Below, one piece after another: positions 56,256 to 64,000 of a stretch of DNA of 64,000 nt. The DNA is from Isoetes taiwanensis (lineage: Eukaryota > Streptophyta > Lycopodiopsida > Isoetales > Isoetaceae). Positions within the stretch are counted from its first letter, which is position 1. Every line of letters begins with the position of its first letter. The stretch is from assembly GCA_021234155.1 (NCBI GenBank), contig JAJEKV010000002.1, positions 25,724,617 to 25,788,616 on the forward strand. Direction: 5' to 3'. The notes beneath the pieces are model-generated. The model was not told the origin of the DNA. It was given only the letters and a program-made list of their open reading frames with translations, and made no database searches. The position numbers and the translations under genes are program-made.

Positions 56256-56655
56256 AATATACATCCGACCGTCCGTTCGAGATCCGACGGCTCACGTGGG
56301 TTTGGGACGTATCCTACGGCCCAGATGGCCTGGGAGTTTACAAATATGTGTACCATGGTCCTACGGTCCAGATTGATCTGATCCTGACCGTCGGTCCGAG
56401 ATCCGACGGCTCACGTGGCTTGGGGACACATCCTACGGTCCATTTGGGAATTATATGTAATAGATCCTACGGCTCATATTGCTTTTATATGGTGAGATCT
56501 TGATCGTTGATCAAGTCTAAGATCCTAAGGCTCATATTGAATGCTCGTTCCTTAAGGAAAGGCTTTTAAAAGATTTTATGTTATTGGGGGGATTCGAACC
56601 CTGGTCCTCAACCCCCCAAAACCCCCACTCTAACCACTAGACCAAGCATTAATTC
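56256..56655 (-). mobile_element. tRNA-like SINE with CGAGATCCGACGGCTCACGT repeats
   Basis: On the minus strand TGGTCTAGTGGTTAGAGTG (A box, about 56646-56628) and GGTTCGAATCC (B box, about 56600-56590) form a pol III promoter. The flanks do not pair as an acceptor stem, so it is not a tRNA gene. Downstream (56256-56530) the block GAGATCCGACGGCTCACGTG occurs twice (56278, 56398) and ATCCTACGG(C/T)(C/T)CA words occur five times, a degenerate internal tandem array. Confidence 0.5.
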
Positions 56656-56659
56656 TATA

Positions 56660-57165
56660 AATAATTTATGTTTCAAATATACTTAAGGGCAATGTTCTAA
56701 TTAAGATAAAATAGACTATAATATTTTAGGTTGTTTTGAAAGTTTCAAAATGTTCCAGAAAGTTCTAAAATGTTCTAGGAATTTCTAGAATGTAAGGGAA
56801 TCCAGGAGAATTAAAGGGAATATAAGGACATGCTAAAACTGGAACAATGCGCCGTGGGACGCATTAATTTTCTTGTTTACTTATATTCATTCATTCACAA
56901 GCATATTCTTATAAATTATATGTACAACAAAATTAAAAAGCTCATAGCTGTGTCATATTTTCACCAGTAAGAATAAAAGAATAAATCAGGTCTTGACCCT
57001 CCAAAATCCTCCAGTCACCTGAATTGGCATCTTTATTGACGACAGCAAGGGAGCTATACTGCTTTAGAGAATCTCAAAAAACATCAAAACCTTTACATTT
57101 ACAATCTGTCCTTGGGATCAAAATACGCCGACAAAATGCTTAGTGTACGTCTCAACTCAAGTCAA
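56660..57165. other. AT-rich non-coding region
   Basis: I support no gene. It may include the 3' UTR of the putative minus-strand gene at 57.2-57.5 kb. Confidence 0.4.
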
Positions 57166-57174
57166 TACTCCACT

Positions 57175-57460
57175 CCTCTTAAATGGTGGCCTAGAAGTAT
57201 GTACTTGTTTGGCACCTGTTAAATAGAAAGACAATTCTAACATCATATCCTGCAAGTACATATGTATTTGCTTAGTAATAGACTAGCACAATATTACATA
57301 ATGATACATAATAATTCACCCATTACTGTCAACAACACAAGTTATGCAGTAGCTGCCAGCGTGCTGTGCTAGGAAGCCTAGACAAGATAGAACCTTACCC
57401 GTGTGAAACCTTCACAGGGCTGGTCAACTTTGGCCACAGCTTCCATCTTGCAAACATATC
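57175..57460 (-). CDS. Possible last two exons of an unrecognised gene
   Basis: On the minus strand an AG-preceded exon reads MEAVAKVDQPCEGFTR and ends CGG|GTAAGG. A downstream acceptor (TATTTAACAG) opens VPNKYILLGHHLRGVEY and a TGA, in phase 0. The matched phases and consensus splice sites are the evidence. I do not recognise the protein and found no certain upstream exons; a minus frame at 57895-57659 with basic composition is a candidate. Confidence 0.3.
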
Positions 57461-57619
57461 CCAAAACACACTACCTAGACACCATATATATATAATAGTT
57501 AGTTATTTGTTAAGCATGCAAGTAAGGCAGAGTATGCATCAGAATAGAAGATGAGCAAGGTAATCGCAAGCTGTTATCAAAATTGATTGATATTGCAACG
57601 GGAGGTTCCCCAAGGCCTC

Positions 57620-58281
57620 AAACAAGCAGGCTACTTTGTTATCCTTAGCAAACCATAACTAGCTTCTAATCTTTGATGTACGATATCGAGACTTGGTTTT
57701 TCTTGATTGCTTGCTTGCACTGAAATACCCTTGGTGCAACTTCATTCTTTCTGAGAATTTGATATTTGGTCCCCATAACTGCTTCTCAATAATTGCAATA
57801 AAATATGCAGTCTCTTTTTCATTCTTCCCTGTCCTTGGCAAACTAAGATCCACAATTGATATCCTGGATTTTATTTTTTTGGTGGGGGATATCACAACCC
57901 TTCCACGAGCACTTCAAAAGCTACTTACCATCCTACTTATCAGATGCTGCTTCATGTAAAAAATAAATAAATTGTGATTGACATACCTTATGACTGAACA
58001 TCAGTTTGGCCTACAATCCATGGATATATCTTGCAAAAAAGCGTAACGGAGGTTTAATAGGTTTGCACTCACGGACAAATGTGACATTCCGTTAAGCATC
58101 AACCTAATATTGACCTGGAGTATGGGATACCTATGGCAAACAAGCAGGCTACTTTGTTACCCTTGGCAAACCATAGCTTCTAATCTTTGATGTACAACAT
58201 TGAGACTTGGTTTTCCTTAACTGCTTGCACTAAAATACCCTTGGGGCAACTTCATTCTTTCTAAGAATTTCATATTTGGCA
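57620..58281. repeat. Direct duplication of about 150 bp (two copies)
   Basis: CAAACAAGCAGGCTACTTTG starts both copies (57620 and 58139). They continue together to TTCATTCTTTCT.AGAATTT.ATATTTGG, with small differences (to about 57765 and 58280). About 370 bp separate them. Confidence 0.85.
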
Positions 58282-58396
58282 ATGGCGGCATGGGATATTT
58301 CTCTTGGTAACAAGAAAGGAAACACATACTTACTGCAAGCAAGAAAGAGCTCTGCATACGCTGTTTCATTTAATTTGACACCACCTTTATTTATTC

Positions 58397-58434
58397 GGTC
58401 TCCGTGGACGCTAAAAAATCTATTCTATTCTATT
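58397..58434 (+). mobile_element. Isolated LINE D-type 3' tail
   Basis: GGTCTCCGTGGACGCTAAAA followed by CTATT repeats equals the terminus of LINE D and D2, without any body. Confidence 0.6.
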
Positions 58435-58707
58435 TATTCATCCTCTTGCCAAACACGCATTGATGTGCTTCGTAAAATAGATAAATAGTTAAGAATCGAA
58501 ATTATACCCCCACTTAGTAGCACAGAACATAGAAACAAGATCACATTTTTTGCAAGCTGTCCATACCCTGCTCTCCTCTTCTGAGCCACCGATGCCGAAA
58601 GTTCCCCGATTGCATCCAGTTTGCAGGTTTGAATATCTAGCTTAATAATATTGGGTCTCTTTTATATTTTTGTACTGTTTTTCTAAGGTTTTGCTATGAT
58701 TTTTTAT

Positions 58708-59141
58708 AACAACCAACACATAACTACCATCAACCTTAATTAACACAAACTATTACATCCAATACTTTTAAATTAAAACCCCCTTGAACCCCCGTTTGAT
58801 TTGGGTGCATATTCACATGGGGGGTGACCAGGGCAGTGAGAGCCCCTAAAATTGTATAATACATGTACAAAATCAACACCATTTAGTACATTGCCTCAAA
58901 CCTTGTAGTATTTTGCAAGCCTCGTTATATAGTATACTACAAGCATAGCCCACAAACGAGGATCGCTATCAACGTTCTAGATCGAGGAATAATAGGCAAA
59001 TATACCCATCCAATAGCCCTCGATGCCCAGAGTCACCACCCATGTGAATATGCACCCAAACCAAAAGGGGTTTTAATTTAAAAGTGTTGGATGTAATGGT
59101 TTATGTTAATTAGTGTTGTTGGTAGTTATATGTTGGTTGTT
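58708..59141. mobile_element. Foldback element with about 115-125-bp inverted arms
   Basis: The left arm 58708-58830 (AACAACCAACACATAACTAC ... GGTGCATATTCACATGGGGG) is the inverse of 59027-59141 with a modest number of mismatches. The centre is about 195 bp, non-coding. It is a MITE-like non-autonomous DNA element. No clear target duplication was found. Confidence 0.85.
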
Positions 59142-59265
59142 GACGGTGCTACTGCAACAGGAGCGACGGGCAGAATGACTGGCTATGGCTAGTGTAGGCC
59201 AATCATGTACGATATTCTCGAATATTCCAAAATACACCTGGCGTATTCCTCATTCTGACATCAGC

Positions 59266-59292
59266 GAGGGCTTGCCCTTAGGGGCAACCCAA
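59266..59292. repeat. Conserved 24-nt hairpin, copy 2
   Basis: AGGGCTTGCCCTTAGGGGCA plus ACCC, the counterpart of 46283-46310 in inverse orientation. About 60 bp upstream, a GATATTCTCGAATATTCC segment also resembles the flank of copy 1. Confidence 0.6.
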
Positions 59293-59367
59293 AAGGTTAC
59301 AATGGCAATGCATGACGTTGCTTTTGGTCCATCCAATTGGAAAAAATCAATTCATAATTAGCATGTA

Positions 59368-59498
59368 CATAGTGAGGTGCTGATAATAACAAAAACATCA
59401 AGGTCTCAAGTGAGACGCTCCCTATCATCATCATAGTGAGGTGCTGATAATAACAAAAACATCAAGGTCTCAAGTGAGACGCTCCCTATCATCATCAT
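59368..59498. repeat. 64-bp tandem duplication
   Basis: TAGTGAGGTGCTGATAATAA...CTCCCTATCATCATCA is present twice in a row (from 59368 and from 59432), practically identical. The second copy overlaps the end of the hAT fragment. Confidence 0.9.
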
Positions 59499-59760
59499 TT
59501 ATTAAATTCTGTCTTCGAAAACCACGCTCACACTCTATAGAACTTGCTGGAAGAACAAGAGTGACCTGCCACAATTTCATTACTTCATCATAAACATCAA
59601 AGTTAAATTGTTGCTCTCTGCAAGCACCCCATAATGCTCTCATATTTTTACGGCCATGTTGTACATTTAATCTCACAACAAATGAAAATGCATGTCCTTT
59701 GCATTTTTCAGTATCAACAAATGCATACCTCCCTTCTCCAAAGTTCTTGCACAAAGTAGT
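59470..59760 (-). pseudogene. hAT transposase C-terminal dimerisation fragment
   Basis: A minus-strand frame of 94 codons has MKLWQVTLVLPASSIECERG followed by FRRQNLI, the hAT C-terminal dimerisation signature (family: PASSxxxERxFS). Upstream sequence is unlike the usual RNase H core, and the rest of the transposase is missing. It could also come from a hAT-derived zinc-finger protein of the ZNF862 type. Confidence 0.7.
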
Positions 59761-59864
59761 TGCCCACTTTTCAGTTTACTGCTCTATTTCCACACTACCA
59801 ATAACGTAGTCATTCGTAGAGAAGAGGTTTATCTCTAGTTACCATAAAGGTTGACGAGTTTAAA

Positions 59865-60314
59865 TGTAACGTTCCTAACCGACATGCCCTTAACCAACTG
59901 GGCAAAACCGGCTAGACATTTTATGAGTAGTCGCTTCTACCTATTTATGCCAGTGTCTCGGGAATGCCACACCCAGATCTACTCGAGAAGTCTCAATGGG
60001 TCCGTTACAATCTCTCCCACTAGAACTATGCTCGTCCTCGAGCATCACAAACCATAGACCACGCCATTCTATAATATCCAAGATCAAGTCATGACCTACC
60101 TTCCAACGGTATTTAGGGTCATACTTGCCCCCATGGAGGCTCGAACTCGAGCCCTGCTCTTATACCCAATGTAACATTCCTAACCGACATGCCCTTAACA
60201 ACTGGGCAAAACCGTCTAAACGTTTTATGAGTAGTCGCTTCTACCCATTCATGCCAGTGTCTCGGGAATGCGACACCTAGATACTACTCGAGAGGTCTGC
60301 ATGGGTCCGTTACA
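59865..60314 (-). mobile_element. TRIM (miniature LTR retrotransposon), 450 bp
   Basis: Two 145-bp direct repeats, 59865-60009 and 60170-60314, each begin TGTAAC and end GTTACA. The 160-bp interior on the minus strand starts TTGGGTATAAGAGC, like the tRNA-iMet-type primer site TGGTATCAGAGC, and ends with a purine run (AGTGGGAGAGAT) before the other repeat. No coding capacity. The flanking 5-mers (TTAAA / TAAGC) do not match exactly. Confidence 0.85.
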
Positions 60315-60483
60315 TAAGCACAACTTCAAATAGATCGGAATTCAAATGGCGAATCCTTGAGTATACAAAAAAGATGATATTTACAAGAATGAACACTGAT
60401 TTTGCAATCTTGAATGAGCGCACTGGAAGGTCATCTGCAAGCATCGAATCTGCCATTTACGGACCACCGAAAATGATCTTGGG

Positions 60484-60532
60484 GCTGCCCAAAACGCGAG
60501 CTTTCTTGGGGCTGCCCAAAACGCGAGCTTAA
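60484..60532 (+). repeat. 26-bp tandem duplication
   Basis: CTTGGGGCTGCCCAAAACGC + GAGCTT occurs twice in a row. Confidence 0.85.
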
Positions 60533-60710
60533 GGGGTGGTCTGTGGCAGGGGTTAGGGTAGAACGACAATTTTCAGGACCAGTTCGCTGCCATTTACTTT
60601 TAACCTAGCATAAATCCAATATGAATCACGGTTAAGAGGCACTATTTGCCTAACTGGACTGCTAATTTTTAACCCTTTTCTAATTTAACGACAAATCTTA
60701 ACTGCACTAA

Positions 60711-60990
60711 TATGAAGGCCAGTTAACTAATTTTTTCTAAATGGAGTTTAACCCCCAGGTGTGATGAAGGCCAGTTAACTAATTTTTTCTTAACTTAATG
60801 GAGTTTAACACCCTGGTGTGATGAAGGCCAGTTAATTAATTTTTTCTGACTTAATGGAGTTTAACTCCCCGGTGTGATGAAGGCAGCTAACTAATTTTTT
60901 CTAACTTAATGGAGTTTAACCCCCCAGTGTGATGAAGGCCAGCTAACTAATTTTTTCTAACTTAATGGATTTTAACCCCCCGGTGTGAAG
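60711..60990 (+). repeat. Minisatellite, five units of about 56 bp
   Basis: Each unit reads GATGAAGGCCAG(T/C)TAA, CTAATTTTTTCT, TTAATGGAGTTTAAC and CCCCGGTGT with small differences; the array ends with GTGTGAAGGCGCCC. Confidence 0.92.
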
Positions 60991-61129
60991 GCGCCCTTAC
61001 ATTCAAAACTTGCAATGTTTATGCCCTTTGGTTCGATGGATGAAACCTTAGGGCGGAACCTTGAATCTTTTGTTGCGCGTTGGTGTGGAATATTAGAATA
61101 TCCCATGTCAAGGTTTAGAAGGAACCCTA

Positions 61130-61212
61130 AGAGAGAAACCCTAACCCTAACATGTTGCTATTCTTAAAGCGCTGGAACGGAGGAGCGATTATCATCTTGG
61201 CAACTCTTCTCC
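61130..61212 (+). other. Possible leader exon with telo-box and strong donor
   Basis: GAAACCCTAACCCTAACATG is followed after about 60 bp by CCGTTCAG|GTAAGG, a consensus plant donor. AAACCCTAA-type telo-boxes are common in leaders of translation-related and snoRNA-host genes. No downstream coding exon was recognised. Confidence 0.3.
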
Positions 61213-61415
61213 GTTCAGGTAAGGTGTTTTAGGGTTTAACTAGCATGTCGCCTTTCGGTATCTGGAGATGGTGCAGCCTATGCATTTTTTTCCTCGTAAG
61301 GGAGCCGAAATCGGAACCGCAGCCGCGACATGAATTGAGGTCGCCATCCTCTTTCTGTTACTCATAAATCTGTGAACATTCTCCCTTTTTTTTTTTCCTT
61401 TTTAGCCATAGCTTT

Positions 61416-61532
61416 TTAGCCTGTGATGATCCAAGGGATTTATGCGCAGTGGCAAGATCGCTGATTGCTTGCTTTGCAAGAGAACCCTTTCAGTCCTTGC
61501 ATTACAATGACGCTTAAACCTTTATCTGAGGC
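61416..61532 (+). ncRNA. Weak candidate C/D-box snoRNA
   Basis: GTGATGA (C box, 61421-61427) follows GCCT, and CTGA (D box, about 61526) is followed by GGC, giving a short terminal stem. An internal CTGA (about 61461) and ATGACG could be D' and C'. It lies in the presumed intron after the telo-box leader. No rRNA complementarity could be confirmed by eye, so this could be chance. Confidence 0.15.
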
Positions 61533-61539
61533 AATTATT

Positions 61540-62640
61540 CATATACCAGCTTTGCTGCAAAAATCACGCGATCTTAGCAAAAGTTTTATGCTGGCAGAAG
61601 TTTAAATTTTTGCCTGTGCTACTGAAGTCACAATGTATGGTGCAGGCTGTGATGACGAGCATTTAAAAACAAAACTCTAATACAATGCTAGATATTGTTA
61701 GCCCGAGAATGCTAAATAAGTATAGTTTTCTGGCAAAATCTCCGATCAGTTCTGAGTTCAAAATAAGAACTTAATTGAATTTCAGATTGGCAGGTCTTCT
61801 CCATGTTTGAAGGATTAGATATATCCGTGTGGATGTTTCAGCGATGCCTGTTGTGTTTTCTTCCATGTTGCTTAATCCCAGTGCAACGGCTTAATCATAG
61901 TACAGCCCACGAATTTCTTTTCAGAGTTATTAAAAGACGAAGTAATGAGGCAAAATTGGGTTTTTGAAAGATGTCTGTGAGTCTGTTGTGTTGATAAAAA
62001 TGAATGATAATGAACCAGCGTGAAAACATAGCTGAGGTCCTTGTTAGAAAGGAACTGCTTTTTCATTTAAGAGATACGAAAAAATGTTAGGTAATAATCC
62101 TACATGGATCTTATAGGAAATATTTCTGTAAACAAGGTGCTGACGCAGAAACCTGAAAATAGAACATAAGGCATTAAAACCTATGGTTTTTTTGAATGAT
62201 GTTGTAGTCTAGGTTATCCAGAAGTTGGATGTTTGATTGTATAGTGAAGGATTTGACACTCCTATGAAAAGTATTATAAGTGGTCTCAGGTTTGTTAATG
62301 CATGAAAGTTGGTAAAAAGTTCTTGAGAGTCACAAAAGAAATGCATAAGAAGCTTTTGTTAGAAGAAGAAGAAGACGGTATAAAAATGAGGGATACCTTT
62401 TCCACTCTTTTCTTTACCTTTCCTTCTTTTCCATTTGGTTAGGCTGGGTTCACATTCATCATTGTGTAAAATGTCTTGCCTAACTAAGGTCTGATGCACT
62501 CCTGCCTTAACTAACGGCTGCCTTTCCTTTTAAGGGCTGCCTATAGTGTAGATGAACTCCTGCCTAACTCTTAAGACTTTGATGGCTTCTCTCGAATTGT
62601 GCTGAACATCTTGTTAGATGTGTCATTTGGGTGCATATTA
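61540..62640. other. AT-rich non-coding region
   Basis: I support no coding gene. A second GTGATGA word occurs near 61649, again with a CTGA about 100 nt downstream, but without a good stem. Confidence 0.35.
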
Positions 62641-62650
62641 AAGATCAATT

Positions 62651-62862
62651 TGTATGGAGACTTCCATTGCAAGAGTGGAATGAGGTACAAAATGGTCATG
62701 CATGGAGTTTCCCTTCCTAAGCTGGAAAGGCTTGTTGTATGGAGACTTCCATTGCAAGAGTGGAATGAGGTACAAAATGGTCATGCATGGAGTTTCCCTT
62801 CCTAAGCTGGAAAGGCTTGTTCCACTATGATAATGGAAAGGCTTGTTCCACTATGATAATGG
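62651..62862 (+). repeat. Nested tandem duplications (85 bp, then 26 bp)
   Basis: TGTATGGAGACTTCCATTGC...GCTGGAAAGGCT is present twice (62651-62735, 62736-62820). It is followed by TTGTTCCACTATGATAATGG, also doubled. Confidence 0.92.
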
Positions 62863-62883
62863 TTGTTGGCGGCTTGTTCCACT

Positions 62884-63225
62884 AACGCCTTGCCCGAGGG
62901 TGTTATGGAAAAAAAAAATTGAGGGCCATCAAAATGGTGAGGGTTTCTCGAGCTATTTTGATGGTCCGAATTTTTTTTGAAGTAACACTGAGGGCCACGG
63001 CGTTATCGCCCTTAACACATTGCCTCGAAGAGTTTTAGCCCTAATTGTTTTTAACATTAACATCAAAATCTATCTAAATCGTCCATTTGATAACATCTTA
63101 GTACCCTAGGATGTTATGAATAATAGAAATGTGTTATGGTCATAACACCATTGGCTCAGATTGATAAGATTGATCTCAACCGTTAGATCACTATAAACTT
63201 AGAGTGTGTTAAGGTAATTACTCTC
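62884..63225. repeat. Hairpin-headed repeat, copy 2
   Basis: The arm 62884-62935 (AACGCCTTGCCCGAGGGTGT...) is the inverse of about 62955-63003. After it come CCTAGGATGTTATG and TTGATCTCAACCGTTAG, as in the copy at 24642-25335. Confidence 0.6.
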
Positions 63226-64000
63226 ACCATGTTGACTTTCTATAACAATGATGGTAATTACTTTGGTAATTACTCTGACCACGTGGACTGTGTATAGCTT
63301 CATACGTATTTTGATGGTGCCCTTATATTAAACCCAATGTATATTATTGTTACAAGAAATTTATCGCGACGGCCTTGGCCGCCGCGAACAATCCTCTTTT
63401 CTAAATGCATTGCAAGGGAGGCTGTCGCGAACATTTCTCTTTTCTAAATGCACTGCGAAGGAATTTGTGTCGCCTTGGACTTGGGGTGAAAAACATCTCC
63501 ATCTGAATCTGTGTATTTGAAAATGGGATTCAAAATGTGGAATTCACCTTGGAAGTTTCCTATGTATTATAGAAGAACATAAAAGGACATGTTTGCATAA
63601 TAATTGCAAAAATGCCATTTCAATGGTAGGTAGAGTTCTCATTGAAAGCTTTCTTTAGTCACAAACTCCATTAGGGGGGGGTGCCCATATTCCGTGCCTT
63701 TGCCCAGGTTCCGCCATAGTTTTGGTACCAGCTTCCGCTCACAAAAGCCCTGGAACCGTGCACCTAGAAGCCCTGGAATCGTGCCTCTTCATGAAAAATG
63801 AACTGAAAATTCTGGTGCACGCTAGATGGGCAGGAGGTGAACGGTGATGGTCAGATGATAGGCCTACTTTGAAGGCTCACAACTCGAGATGTGGAGACCC
63901 GATTTCTCTGATTTTTGTTTCTCATAACAGATCCGGCCTCGAGCTCTCCAGAACCGTGCTTTTTTTCCTGTTTTGATCAGAAAAACTAAGCCTCTTTTTT
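63226..64000. other. Non-coding end of window
   Basis: No gene was seen. A doubled segment lies at about 63378-63470: (T/C)CGCGAACA, TCTTTTCTAAATGCA and TGC.A.GGA words occur in the same order twice. Confidence 0.45.

Noticed and set aside
56585-56650. A tRNA gene on the minus strand
   Set aside because: A and B boxes are present, but the flanks do not form an acceptor stem and the T stem is imperfect, so it was called a tRNA-derived SINE.
59865-60314. Cassandra element (TRIM carrying 5S rRNA promoter)
   Set aside because: The 145-bp repeat does not show the conserved 5S internal control boxes by eye, so only TRIM is claimed.
60985-61167. 60-codon plus-strand ORF after the minisatellite
   Set aside because: No recognisable features; part of it is telo-box leader-like sequence.
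1-64000. CRISPR array or bacterial operon features
   Set aside because: No regularly spaced identical repeats with unique spacers; introns and plant transposons show this is eukaryotic nuclear DNA.

Overview
The window is nuclear DNA of a land plant. It has spliceosomal introns with GT..AG borders, an 8-cysteine lipid-transfer-type protein, a PDR/ABCG transporter relic, a Myb/SANT-trihelix relic, plant L1-type LINEs with DUF4283-like ORF1 and zf-RVT ends, a Ty3/gypsy element, a TRIM and tRNA-derived SINEs. I cannot name the species. The dominance of broken, nested transposons and the presence of uncommon element types (an HUH/Rep endonuclease gene and a Crypton-like tyrosine recombinase) point to a repeat-rich genome, possibly of a seed-free plant.

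Region by region. 1-5.9 kb: an L1 LINE (A) on the minus strand, cut by the window start. 6.5-6.7 kb: a tRNA-derived SINE. 7.1-7.4 kb: an intact small secreted 8-cysteine (nsLTP-like) gene. 8.1-9.0 kb: a broken Myb/SANT gene whose 3' region was hit by a full-length L1 LINE (B, 9029-15334) with a 17-bp target-site duplication. 15.7-18.6 kb: a fragment of a third L1 (C). 19.0-21.3 kb: a 5'-truncated LINE of another clade (D). 21.5-38.7 kb: one Ty3/gypsy element, with a truncated left LTR, gag and protease remains, an insertion of about 11.7 kb, then RT/RNase H and the right LTR. The insertion has ATGGTT/AACCAT subterminal repeats and itself contains a GC-rich second copy (D2) of the LINE D family at about 25.4-31.1 kb.

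41.2-46.3 kb is the most unusual part. Plus-strand mini-exons followed by larger exons encode a Crypton/DUF3504-like tyrosine recombinase. Its fourth intron contains, on the opposite strand, a gene with the three Rep-type HUH-endonuclease motifs and no helicase domain in sight (Replitron-like). 46.5-48.1 kb: the decayed 3' half of a PDR-type ABCG transporter.

52.3-55.3 kb: an intact seven-exon CWC15 (Cwf15/Cwc15) gene, a Prp19/NTC-associated spliceosome component. It is the clearest functional host gene in the window. 56-64 kb: non-coding repeat-rich DNA with a tRNA-like SINE/tandem block, possible terminal exons of an unrecognised minus-strand gene, a foldback element, a hAT transposase fragment, a 450-bp TRIM, minisatellites and a second copy of a hairpin-headed repeat also present at 24.6 kb.

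The sequence supports two intact genes (nsLTP-like and CWC15) and a possibly recent HUH element. Almost everything else is decayed mobile DNA. Exon borders, domains and terminal repeats were read by eye. No database search or alignment was run.
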